Source: Actinomycetota bacterium (GTDB taxonomy: Bacteria; Actinomycetota; Actinomycetes; S36-B12; UBA5976). From it: a DNA stretch of 58,096 nucleotides. Shown here piece after piece: positions 40,217 to 49,332 of the stretch; position 1 is the stretch's first letter, and every line of letters begins with the position of its first letter. Made by a program: the position numbers and the translations under genes. The stretch lies in contig CANFOW010000006.1 of NCBI GenBank assembly GCA_947448865.1, positions 1 to 58,096 on the forward strand. The letters run 5' to 3'. The notes beneath the pieces are model-generated. The model was not told the DNA's origin and did not search any database. It saw only the letters and a list, made by a program, of their open reading frames with translations.

Positions 40217-40744
40217 ATGCGACGCGTAGTTTTTGCGATGTGCGTCGCTTTGATGTGTGCATGTGCACCACAAAGTACACCTGTCGATTCTGCAGGCTCA
40301 CCTGTTGTTTCTGGACAACCATCACTTGCAACAAGCGATCTACCAACAGCTGAATTAGGCGAATGGAATGGCACGAAAGTAATTTCTACGCACGACATCA
40401 CAATGCCGCGAGTCATCAACTTTTGGGCATCGTGGTGCCAAGCTTGCACCGAGGAATTTCCACTGCTGGCGAATAAAGAGTTTGCTGGACAAGTGGTTGC
40501 AATAAATGTTAAGGACATTAGCCAAAGCAATAGCGGTCTTACTATTGCTACTAATCTGGTGAATCAAACCGATAATGCATTTCCTATCTACATTGATAAG
40601 AATGATTCACTCCTTACTTCTTTAGGTGTTTCTGGCCTGCCGCTAACAATTGCTGTGAACGCGCAACACCACATTGTTGATGTGGAATTCGGCCAGCTTA
40701 CTCACGAATCATTGGTAAGACTCATAACGGCAAGTGAGTCATGA
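40217..40744 (+). CDS. TlpA/ResA-like thioredoxin-fold lipoprotein
   Basis: Lipobox-like CVALMCACAP; VINFWASWCQACTEEFPLL. Confidence 0.87.
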   Translation: MRRVVFAMCVALMCACAPQSTPVDSAGSPVVSGQPSLATSDLPTAELGEWNGTKVISTHDITMPRVINFWASWCQACTEEFPLLANKEFAGQVVAINVKDISQSNSGLTIATNLVNQTDNAFPIYIDKNDSLLTSLGVSGLPLTIAVNAQHHIVDVEFGQLTHESLVRLITASES

Positions 40745-41388
40745 TGTTGCCTGAATGGTTCGCTCCGTTTGCATCTCGCGCTCAACATGTCACAGCTGAT
40801 GATCTCCATTGGCAGCCAGTCCCAAAGACCGAAGAAAAGCAAGCGGCTGTGCTTGTTCTTTTCGGCCCACATGATTCGTTTGGGGAAATAGTCCTCATCG
40901 AACGTCCGGCACACATGAGATCCCACGCTGGCCAACCAGCATTTCCAGGTGGTCGGGTTGAACCAACTGACGCCAGTTTTACTGCAGCTGCGCTTCGCGA
41001 GGCACAGGAAGAAATTGGACTCGACATCAATTCGGTCACAGTAATCGCAGAATTACCCGAACTGTGGTTGCCACCTTCACGATTCAAAGTCACACCCGTT
41101 GTCGCTTGGTGGGATGAACCGCACGAACTTCGCATAGTTGATCCTGTTGAAGTTCAGGCGATACACCGCATTCCGATTACTGAATTCATAGATCCCACAC
41201 ATCGTGTGCGAGTTAAGACGCGCTCGGGATTTCTTGGCCCGGCATTCAATGTGCGCAACCTGCTGGTCTGGGGATTTACGGGTGGTGTCTTGTCACAACT
41301 TATTGACTTGGCGGGTTGGACACGTCCATGGGACGATTCGGTGGTTGTGGAAGTGCCACCGTCGCATTTAAGTCAGGTCCAAGAATGA
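40741..41388 (+). CDS. NUDIX hydrolase (CoA pyrophosphatase-like)
   Basis: FPGGRVEPTDASFTAAALREAQEEIGLD. Confidence 0.92.
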   Translation: MMLPEWFAPFASRAQHVTADDLHWQPVPKTEEKQAAVLVLFGPHDSFGEIVLIERPAHMRSHAGQPAFPGGRVEPTDASFTAAALREAQEEIGLDINSVTVIAELPELWLPPSRFKVTPVVAWWDEPHELRIVDPVEVQAIHRIPITEFIDPTHRVRVKTRSGFLGPAFNVRNLLVWGFTGGVLSQLIDLAGWTRPWDDSVVVEVPPSHLSQVQE

Positions 41389-42575
41389 CAGGGTCCATGC
41401 TCGACATTGCGCTTCTGTGCTTTTTTGTTTTTATAAGCGTCACTGGGTGGAGACGCGGACTCCTTGTGAGCGGACTGTCATTAGCAGGCGTAGTAACTGG
41501 TGCGTTTGTGGCGCGAGGGCTTCTCGCTGCCTATACCTCAGGAAACAAAACTCTCACAATGTGGAGCATTGCTGGTGAAGCCGTCGTAGCGCTCGGTGCT
41601 CTGGCCCTGGGAAGTGCATTTGGCGCATTTGTAGGTCGTCGGTTACGCGCCTACCTCAAGTGGAAAACTCTGCTCAAGATTGATTCGTTTGGTGGAGCAC
41701 TAACTTCGTTTGCAACGTGGTCTATCGTGACGTGGCTCATTACTTCGCTGCTTCTTGCAACCCCATCGTCTGCGATCACTTCTGCACTCGACAAATCTCG
41801 AGTGACTGCAGCTCTAGACACATACATGCCGCAACAAGTGCGCGATGGAATGGAGCGCATTAGAGGTTTTGTTTCTGATTCGCATCTACCCACGAATTTA
41901 ACTGGCGGCTTGCTATCTCCCCAAGTAGATGCTCCTGATTCATCTGTCATAAAGAGCAAAGGTGTGAAGAGTGCGCTTGACGGTGTTGTGCGAGTCGAAG
42001 GCATTGCTTCTTTGTGTAAAACACGATTAACAGGAACTGGCTTCGTTATTGATGGTGGCTTTGTCATCACTAATGCACACGTGGTTTCTGGCGTTGATCG
42101 TCCAGGTGTGCGGCTGCAAGGTAAAGGACGTTTGCATTCCGCAACGGTTATCTATTTCGATCCGAAAGTAGATATTGCCGTTCTGAAATTAAATGATGTT
42201 GTGGGACGCGGCCTATCGCTTACGACAAATCAGTCACGTGGGACAGATGTTGTAGTAGCTGGCTTTCCTGGTGGAGGAAAACTTTCGCTCATTCCGGCCC
42301 GCGTCAGAAGCGTCTCTCCATCAAAAGGGACTGACATTTACGGCAAAGGCATGATTATTCGAGAAATTTATGCGTTGCGCGCGGACATTAAACAAGGAGA
42401 CTCCGGAGCACCAATGCTCACAAGTGATGGACGAGTTGCAGGTATGGTTTTTGCATCTGCGGCCAATGATGCACTTACTGGTTACGCGCTGACAACACGC
42501 GAATTCGCAGATGCATTGAAGGCAATTGCTACTCACCAAAACGAGGTCTCGACTGGTAAGTGTTCCAATGTCTGA
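41385..42575 (+). CDS. MarP-like membrane serine protease (CvpA-like TM region plus trypsin-like domain)
   Basis: 4-TM N-terminus; catalytic His (FVITNAHVV), Asp (DPKVDIAVL), Ser (KQGDSGAPM). Start at the ATG overlapping the NUDIX stop. Confidence 0.88.
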   Translation: MTGSMLDIALLCFFVFISVTGWRRGLLVSGLSLAGVVTGAFVARGLLAAYTSGNKTLTMWSIAGEAVVALGALALGSAFGAFVGRRLRAYLKWKTLLKIDSFGGALTSFATWSIVTWLITSLLLATPSSAITSALDKSRVTAALDTYMPQQVRDGMERIRGFVSDSHLPTNLTGGLLSPQVDAPDSSVIKSKGVKSALDGVVRVEGIASLCKTRLTGTGFVIDGGFVITNAHVVSGVDRPGVRLQGKGRLHSATVIYFDPKVDIAVLKLNDVVGRGLSLTTNQSRGTDVVVAGFPGGGKLSLIPARVRSVSPSKGTDIYGKGMIIREIYALRADIKQGDSGAPMLTSDGRVAGMVFASAANDALTGYALTTREFADALKAIATHQNEVSTGKCSNV

Positions 42576-43707
42576 GCGTCCGGTTAGCCGCGTGTGGACT
42601 GAACCGCACCTCAGAGCGCGTAGTGAACAAGTGTTTAGTCAGTTGGCCGGCACCTCACCTGAACAGTTGCCGCGCGTCCTGAATGACCTACTTGCCTTTC
42701 ATCAATATGCACTCATTATTCGAGTGCTCGATGCAGTTGAAGTAGGCGCGACTAGCGACGCACTATCCCTGGAGAACAAAAAGCTTCAAAGCGCACTTCG
42801 TTCAATGGCAGTTCTGGGCAACGCCATAATAAATTTGAATTTGCAAGACATTCTCGATTTCGCCGATGTGGAGTTAATCAATAGCGAACTCGAATCCGCA
42901 CTTAGATCATTGTGTTGGCCAGACCAGTCGATCACACAAGACCGTGGCCCATTGCATGACTTAGTACCAACGTATCGATTGCTACTTGAAGTGATAGAAA
43001 TCCTGGTCGTACGTGGTGAAGTAGCGATGGCTTTGTCTGTACTGCACTTAATCGCAGAATACTTGCCGTTGTTGGCATGGCAATCAACGTTGGGCCATGC
43101 TGGAGATCCAACAATATTTTCCGCACAACTTCTGGCACCAACTACGCGTTGGAATGACGAAACCTGTCCATTGAATCGTCAAGAGCGACACGCATTCGCA
43201 GCTGTGTCCAAAGCACTCGAAAGTGATTCCAAGTGGGACACATACTTAAGAGACAGTCACTCGCGGGTAGCCAGTGCATTATTGGTCTGCGGTGGAGTGC
43301 CTGAACCAGCAACAGCGCACAGCGGACAAAGAATCTGTCGAAACCCGTGCTCGGTGATGACCGGCACTTCGGAACTGTCCTGGAAGACTGTACTTATCCG
43401 GCGATTCAAGGATTCCTCGATCATGTCGCTACGCCACGATGCACCAGTAGGACATTTCTTTTCGGTACCCAGCGAAACTGAGATTCTCTCAAAGTGGGAA
43501 ACGACCTGGGAAGGGTTGTTGTCTCACCGTGACGAAGCCCCACAATCACGTAATCCATTAGCCAAAGTGTCTAGAACGGGCGCTTTGCCAGGGTTATATG
43601 AATTTCTCGGACTCGTGGCAGACGTGACAGGGCCACTTGAGCCGTCAAACGTTTTAGGCATGGTGGCTGATCACATGCGTAACTTGACTGCACAAATCAA
43701 GGTCTAG
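42568..43707 (+). CDS. Uncharacterised helical protein (379 aa)
   Basis: Long ORF in operon-like overlap with the protease; no motif I recognise. Confidence 0.75.
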   Translation: MSERPVSRVWTEPHLRARSEQVFSQLAGTSPEQLPRVLNDLLAFHQYALIIRVLDAVEVGATSDALSLENKKLQSALRSMAVLGNAIINLNLQDILDFADVELINSELESALRSLCWPDQSITQDRGPLHDLVPTYRLLLEVIEILVVRGEVAMALSVLHLIAEYLPLLAWQSTLGHAGDPTIFSAQLLAPTTRWNDETCPLNRQERHAFAAVSKALESDSKWDTYLRDSHSRVASALLVCGGVPEPATAHSGQRICRNPCSVMTGTSELSWKTVLIRRFKDSSIMSLRHDAPVGHFFSVPSETEILSKWETTWEGLLSHRDEAPQSRNPLAKVSRTGALPGLYEFLGLVADVTGPLEPSNVLGMVADHMRNLTAQIKV

Positions 43708-43774
43708 TTTTCCCAAGCAAAAGGCACTTCTGCTAGTAATTTTGGAACTACCTCACAGGCGAGACGGAGTTGCA

Positions 43775-45769
43775 ATGAGTGATGACACACAAGACGTGAA
43801 TGATCAAGGCGACGTGTTACACGAAGCCCTCGAAAACTTACTGACAGAAAATCGCGTATTTTTGCCGCCCGCCGATTTTGCAGCGCATGCAAATGCTCAA
43901 GCCGCACTTTACGATGACGCAGCTAAGGATCGACTGTCCTTTTGGGAGGACCAAGCTAAGCATCTTTCGTGGGACAAGCAGTGGGATTCTGTATTGGATT
44001 GGTCGCAAGCACCAGTTGCACAATGGTTTGTCGGTGGCAAACTCAACGTGTCAGTTAACTGCGTGGATCGACATGTGGCAGCAGGTAACGGAGATCGTGT
44101 CGCAATTCATTTCGAAGGCGAACCTGGCGACACTCGAGATATCACTTACCAGCAAATGCAAGACCAAGTCTGCCAAGCCGCTAATGCGTTAACTGAATTA
44201 GGCGTTGTCGCAGAAGATCGTATTGCGATTTATATGCCCATGATTCCTGAAGCAGTTATTGCCATGCTGGCTTGTGCTCGACTTGGAGCAGCCCACTCCG
44301 TAGTTTTCGGTGGGTTCTCTGCCGAAGCCTTGCGAAGCCGAATTGAAGATGCGAGTGCCTCACTTGTCATTACTGCGGATGGCGGTTACCGACGTGGATC
44401 TGCATTTGGTCTCAAGGGCGCTGTTGATGAAGCGGTGGATGCTTCACCGACTGTGCGCAAAGTGATTGTAGTTCAACGCACAGGACAAGATGTTGAATGG
44501 AATAACGAACGCGATGTGTGGTGGCATGACGTAGTAGATAGTCAATCAACAACGCATGTCCCAGAATTTTTCGATGCAGAGCACCCGTTGTTTATTTTGT
44601 ACACGTCCGGCACAACAGGAAAACCAAAAGGTATCTTGCATACAACTGGCGGTTACCTCACTCAGGTTGCTTATACGTATCGAACAGTTTTTGATATCAA
44701 ACCTGAAACTGACGTGTACTGGTGCACGGCCGACGTTGGCTGGGTAACGGGCCATTCATATATTGCTTACGGTCCAATGGCCAACGGTGCGACTCAAGTG
44801 ATGTACGAAGGCACTCCTGACACACCTCACAAGGGAAGATTCTGGGAAATTATTGCCAAGTACGGAGTAACAATTTTTTACACAGCACCAACGGCAATTC
44901 GCACATTCATGAAATGGGGCGACGAATTTCCTGCTGCGCATGATTTGTCGAGCTTGAGACTTTTAGGCAGTGTTGGTGAACCGATTAATCCAGAAGCGTG
45001 GATGTGGTACCGCGACACTATCGGTGGAGGTCGTTGCCCAATCGTGGATACCTGGTGGCAGACAGAAACTGGCGCCATCATGATTAGCCCATTGCCTGGT
45101 GTTACAGGATGCAAACCTGGTTCCGCTATGCGTCCGTTGCCTGGAATAAGCGCGGAAATTTTCGATGACAACGCTTCCGCCGTAGGCAATGGAAGCGGCG
45201 GCTACTTAGTGTTGACCGAGCCTTGGCCCTCGATGCTGCGTGGAATTTGGGGTGACCTCGAGCGATTTAAAGAAACTTATTGGTCGCGGTTTACCGGTAA
45301 TTACTTCGCTGGCGATGGCGCGAAGTGGGATACCGATGGAGCGATCTGGCTACTGGGCCGAGTTGATGACGTCATGAATGTGTCGGGTCACCGCATTTCC
45401 ACAACTGAAGTCGAGTCTGCACTCGTATCGCATCCAACTGTTGCAGAAGCAGCTGTTGTCGGTGCTTCTGATGAAATGACCGGCCAAGGAATTGTTGCTT
45501 TTGTAATTTTGCGATCGGGATCTCAAGATGGACCCGGGGTAGCGAAGGAACTTCGAGATCACGTCGCTCGTGAAATTGGAGCAATCGCAAAGCCTCGACA
45601 AATTTTAGTTGTCGCTGAATTGCCAAAGACACGATCTGGAAAAATTATGCGTCGCTTATTAAGAGACATCGCTGAACATCGCACACTAGGTGACGTCACA
45701 ACATTGGCTGATCCAACAGTTATGAATCTCATTAGTACAGGTTTGGATAACAACTCGAGTGAAGACTAA
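43775..45769 (+). CDS. acs: Acetyl-CoA synthetase
   Basis: ILYTSGTTGKPKGILHTTGGYL; VDTWWQTETGAIMISPLPG; PKTRSGKIMRRLLR. Confidence 0.97.
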   Translation: MSDDTQDVNDQGDVLHEALENLLTENRVFLPPADFAAHANAQAALYDDAAKDRLSFWEDQAKHLSWDKQWDSVLDWSQAPVAQWFVGGKLNVSVNCVDRHVAAGNGDRVAIHFEGEPGDTRDITYQQMQDQVCQAANALTELGVVAEDRIAIYMPMIPEAVIAMLACARLGAAHSVVFGGFSAEALRSRIEDASASLVITADGGYRRGSAFGLKGAVDEAVDASPTVRKVIVVQRTGQDVEWNNERDVWWHDVVDSQSTTHVPEFFDAEHPLFILYTSGTTGKPKGILHTTGGYLTQVAYTYRTVFDIKPETDVYWCTADVGWVTGHSYIAYGPMANGATQVMYEGTPDTPHKGRFWEIIAKYGVTIFYTAPTAIRTFMKWGDEFPAAHDLSSLRLLGSVGEPINPEAWMWYRDTIGGGRCPIVDTWWQTETGAIMISPLPGVTGCKPGSAMRPLPGISAEIFDDNASAVGNGSGGYLVLTEPWPSMLRGIWGDLERFKETYWSRFTGNYFAGDGAKWDTDGAIWLLGRVDDVMNVSGHRISTTEVESALVSHPTVAEAAVVGASDEMTGQGIVAFVILRSGSQDGPGVAKELRDHVAREIGAIAKPRQILVVAELPKTRSGKIMRRLLRDIAEHRTLGDVTTLADPTVMNLISTGLDNNSSED

Positions 45770-45790
45770 AGCAATCGCAAGGGTTCAGGC

Positions 45791-47020
45791 GTGAACATAT
45801 CTAACGATCAGGAACCTGACGAAATTACGGTTCTCGACGAAGTACCTGCCAGTCAACGCCGTTGGGTGCTGCAAGCGCTTCGCGATGAAACGACAGGCGG
45901 ACTGCTGCTCATGGCAGTCACTGTTATTGCTCTTATCTGGGCTAACTCGCCGTGGTCGCATTCTTACGAACACATCGCAAACTTGCCGTTCGGCACACCG
46001 CAGTTTTCATTGCCACTCAACATCTGGGCCGCGGATTTTCTCCTTGCAATCTTTTTCTTTGTAGCAGGTGTCGAACTCAAGCACGAATTTGTTTCCGGCA
46101 CACTTTCTTCGCCACGCAAAGCTGCAGTCCCTATGGCTGCTGCACTTGGTGGGATGGTGACATCTGCAGTTATCTTTTTAGCAATTAACCATTCAAGTGG
46201 ACATCAGTCAGCATGGGGAATCCCCATATCAACAGACATTGCTTTTGCGTTAGCAATCTTGGCGATTGCTGGTCGCAAACTTCCCATTGAGTTACGTTCC
46301 TTTTTACTCACACTTGCAGTAGTGAACGACCTCGGTGCGATTACGGTTATCGCAATCTTCTACAGCCACGGATTCCATGCCAAGTACTTCGCAATAGCTT
46401 TAGTGCTCATTGCAATTTTCGCAACATTGCAAAGTCGCGGATTCAGGCATGTTGCTTTCTACATCCCGCTTGCTCTGGGTACGTGGTACGCAATGTATGA
46501 AAGTGGAATCCATGCCACAGTTGCAGGTGTTGCGATGGGATTAGCAATGCGAGTGACACCACGTGGAAGTGAGAAATTATCTCCTGGTGATCAGGCTGAG
46601 CATGCGATACGACCAATTTCTTCCGGACTTTGTGTACCGATTTTCGCTTTACTTTCTGCTGGGGTGTCGTTACAAGGTTTCTCAATAAGTGCTGGTTTGA
46701 CTCATCCGCTCACTCTTGGTGTGTTATGCGGACTAGTAATTGGACAACCACTAGGTGTCACTCTCGCTGCCTATGTCACAACCAAACTCACAGGTGGATC
46801 ACTTAACGAAGAGCTCACGTGGTGGGACGTATTGGTAGTGGGAAGCCTAGCTAGCATTGGGTTTACCGTGGCCCTACTCGTGAGCGAAGTGTCATTTGCT
46901 GACGACCCCGCCACATTGGCAATCTCAAAATTCGCAATCGTACTGACAAACGTGGTCGCGATGAGCGTTGCAATTACGGCAATTTCCCTGCGTTCCCGAT
47001 TTATTGGCAGATATCGGTAA
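45791..47020 (+). CDS. nhaA: Na+/H+ antiporter NhaA
   Basis: FFFVAGVELKHEFVSGTL; GIPISTDIAFALAILAI; VNDLGAITVIAIFYS. Confidence 0.95.
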   Translation: MNISNDQEPDEITVLDEVPASQRRWVLQALRDETTGGLLLMAVTVIALIWANSPWSHSYEHIANLPFGTPQFSLPLNIWAADFLLAIFFFVAGVELKHEFVSGTLSSPRKAAVPMAAALGGMVTSAVIFLAINHSSGHQSAWGIPISTDIAFALAILAIAGRKLPIELRSFLLTLAVVNDLGAITVIAIFYSHGFHAKYFAIALVLIAIFATLQSRGFRHVAFYIPLALGTWYAMYESGIHATVAGVAMGLAMRVTPRGSEKLSPGDQAEHAIRPISSGLCVPIFALLSAGVSLQGFSISAGLTHPLTLGVLCGLVIGQPLGVTLAAYVTTKLTGGSLNEELTWWDVLVVGSLASIGFTVALLVSEVSFADDPATLAISKFAIVLTNVVAMSVAITAISLRSRFIGRYR

Positions 47021-47060
47021 CCATCAATGGCGTTAGGCTTAGAGTTCAGGAGGCCTCACC

Positions 47061-47465
47061 ATGGATACCAACGAATCACCAAAGCTGTCATCGTTTATCG
47101 ATTCAATTACCCGCGATATTGCATCGCTGGCAAAAGGGCATGTTGACTTAGCAAAAGCGGAGTTGCAGGAGAGCGCTAAAGGTGTAGCGATGTCTTCAGT
47201 ATTTATTATTACCGCGATTGCATTTGCAAACTTAGGGATCATCCTTCTTTTTATTGCAGCAGCGTATGGACTCACAGCAGCCGGAATTTCGCCGTGGTTG
47301 GCGTTCCTGATTGTTTCGGCGATCTTATTGTTACTGAGTGCGCTTGCAGTTTTTCTGGGAATTCGCAAAATGCGTAAAGCGACATCTCCAACTAAGGCAC
47401 GAGATTCTTTAAAGACCACGGCTCAAGCAGTAACACAGTTAATGGAGTCCATAGATTTCACATGA
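47061..47465 (+). CDS. DUF1469/holin superfamily III-like membrane protein
   Basis: Amphipathic N-terminus (DIASLAKGHVDLAKAELQESAKG) plus two TMs. Confidence 0.82.
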   Translation: MDTNESPKLSSFIDSITRDIASLAKGHVDLAKAELQESAKGVAMSSVFIITAIAFANLGIILLFIAAAYGLTAAGISPWLAFLIVSAILLLLSALAVFLGIRKMRKATSPTKARDSLKTTAQAVTQLMESIDFT

Positions 47466-48361
47466 GTGAAAACCCGGTACTAATTCCAGGCGATTGGGAC
47501 CACAAGATTGTCCATGCTCACGGCGCACGTTTTCATGTTGCTGTGCAAGGTGAAGGCCCTCTTGTGTTGTTCCTTCATGGGTTCCCCACATTTTGGTGGT
47601 TATGGAGAAAATTCCTAGGTCCCGTTGCACAAGCAGGCTTCACCGTAGCGGCAATGGATATGCGTGGCTATGGCGCCACTGATCATCCGCCTCGCGGGTA
47701 CGATCCGCGAACTCTTGCAGCAGATGTGAGTGGCGTCATTCGAGCACTTGGTTTCCAGGACGCTGTTGTCATTGGGCAGGGAGTTGGTGGGCTCATCGCG
47801 TGGACCGCAGCAACATTGCAAACGTCTTCGGTGCGAGCAATAGGTTCAATTGCGGCCGCACATCCCAATGCTTTACGCAACGCAATGATCACTAGTCCTA
47901 CCCAAACCAGAGCGCTGGGTTATGTTGTCGGATTACAAACCCCATGGTTAGCGGAACGCAATTTAATTAAGAACAATGCATTAGCAGTTGGCGAGCTTTT
48001 GGAGTCTTGGGTTGCCCCAAACATTTTAGATTCCCATGTGAGTCGCACATATCGCGAAGCATTTCTACTGGGTAACACAGCACATTGCGCAATCGAATTC
48101 CATCGCTGGGCATTGCGTTCTGTCCCACGACCTGATGGGCGCTCTTTTGCATCAGACATGAAAGGTGGAGTATCACTCCCGGTGCTTCACATCCATGGTT
48201 CACAAGACACAAGTATTTTGCTTAAGACCTCGCTTGATTCACAAGAGTTCGTTCACGGACCATGGACTTCACACATTCTCGATGCAGGACATTTACTTCC
48301 AGAACAACACCCCGATGAACTTATAGACATCATTGTTCAGTGGTTGAAGGAACTTGATTAG
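47462..48361 (+). CDS. Alpha/beta hydrolase-fold protein (epoxide-hydrolase-like)
   Basis: LVLFLHGFPTFWWLWRKF; MDMRGYGATDHPPRGYD; C-terminal HGSQD and AGHLLPEQHP. Confidence 0.88.
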   Translation: MSENPVLIPGDWDHKIVHAHGARFHVAVQGEGPLVLFLHGFPTFWWLWRKFLGPVAQAGFTVAAMDMRGYGATDHPPRGYDPRTLAADVSGVIRALGFQDAVVIGQGVGGLIAWTAATLQTSSVRAIGSIAAAHPNALRNAMITSPTQTRALGYVVGLQTPWLAERNLIKNNALAVGELLESWVAPNILDSHVSRTYREAFLLGNTAHCAIEFHRWALRSVPRPDGRSFASDMKGGVSLPVLHIHGSQDTSILLKTSLDSQEFVHGPWTSHILDAGHLLPEQHPDELIDIIVQWLKELD

Positions 48362-48363
48362 GC

Positions 48364-49140
48364 GTGAAGCAGGATGCTTTTGCGCAACTAGCGAGCGACC
48401 CACGCATAGCGGATGCAGTATCACGAGGTACGCAACTTCTTGATGAGTTTGCTTGGGATCGCTCTATGCGAAACGCATCGGATGACTTCGTTACCTTCAT
48501 GCGACGTAGTTGTGCATATGCATCCGCCGGTCTTGAAGGAATAGCATTGCCGAGCAGTGCTCTTGATGAGCCGGACTCTTCGGCAATGGGCAGACTTGCA
48601 AATCTTTCTTTAGTTACAACTGCTAACGCAGATCAGCTCGTCAACACTTTTTCGCATTCGCCATTTCAAGTATGGGCAAGACTGCACTCTCTCAACGGCG
48701 ATGATGTAGAGCGAGGAACTCCTCGGACACATAATGACGTTAATGATGTGTTACACCTTGGGCAACTTCCCGATTCATCGAGTGTGATGCCGCGACTTAC
48801 TACACTTGCCGATCTCATTGTGAACTCCAGCGCCCCCGCGGTACTTGTCAGTGCCTTAGCCCATGCCGAGATGGCGGTGCTGCGGCCATTTGTCCACGGT
48901 TCATATTTATTGGCTCGAGTCACAGGACGACTGGTGTTAATGAGTCGCTCGCTTGATCCACGAGGTTTAGCAGGAGTTGAGATCGGCTTGTTTCAACATG
49001 GTCGCCCTGCCTATGCCCAGTCGCTGCGCCAATATTGCTCCGGTGACCTTGAACAGTTAGCTAAATACGTGGAAACCTTTGTTTCTGCGATTGAGACGGG
49101 ACTTTTGCACACAAGAACCGAATTTTCAAGCCGAAAATAG
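48364..49140 (+). CDS. Degenerate Fic-like protein
   Basis: LAHAEMAVLRPFVHGSYLLARVTGRLVLM aligns by eye to the Fic core (HPFxxGNGRxxR) with key residues replaced; upstream of ssd/tad. Confidence 0.6.
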   Translation: MKQDAFAQLASDPRIADAVSRGTQLLDEFAWDRSMRNASDDFVTFMRRSCAYASAGLEGIALPSSALDEPDSSAMGRLANLSLVTTANADQLVNTFSHSPFQVWARLHSLNGDDVERGTPRTHNDVNDVLHLGQLPDSSSVMPRLTTLADLIVNSSAPAVLVSALAHAEMAVLRPFVHGSYLLARVTGRLVLMSRSLDPRGLAGVEIGLFQHGRPAYAQSLRQYCSGDLEQLAKYVETFVSAIETGLLHTRTEFSSRK

Positions 49141-49149
49141 ACGTTTTGG

Positions 49150-49262
49150 TTGCCTTTTGATGCGGAAACCGCAAGCATAGGGATGCCAGTAAAACGGCAA
49201 TCGATACACCCCCGTATCGGTTCGCGAACCCTCTCACCCCCCGAGAGGGTTCGCTCTTTTTC
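49150..49262 (+). ncRNA. Candidate structured RNA (three-way junction, extra hairpin, intrinsic terminator) upstream of ssd
   Basis: P1 49150-49158/49191-49200; P2 49161-49165/49169-49173; P3 49175-49178/49183-49186; P4 49202-49207/49214-49219; P5 49224-49235/49243-49254 followed by TCTTTTTTC. Confidence 0.5.
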
Positions 49263-49263
49263 A
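49224..49263 (+). terminator. Strong intrinsic terminator (12-bp stem)
   Basis: GCGAACCCTCTC-ACCCCCC-GAGAGGGTTCGC then TCTTTTTTC. Confidence 0.88.
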
Positions 49264-49332
49264 CAGACCTCATTTGTCCCCAAGCCACAGACCTTCGGGC
49301 AAATCTTCAATGTCTGCGCCGACGCTTTTGTC

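Noticed and set aside
39796-40530. 244-aa antisense ORF over nth and the TlpA-like gene
   Set aside because: Opposes two strong, motif-supported genes; low-complexity composition and no family motif.
49150-49200. tRNA-like cloverleaf in the pre-ssd element
   Set aside because: P1 with two inner hairpins superficially resembles a cloverleaf, but there is no T-loop (GTTCRA) or anticodon-arm geometry.
49150-49332. ORF-track N-terminal extension of ssd
   Set aside because: Would translate through five hairpins including a 12-bp terminator; the ATG at 49333 fits the CpaE-like N-terminus (MQTQLIPVLLSRD).
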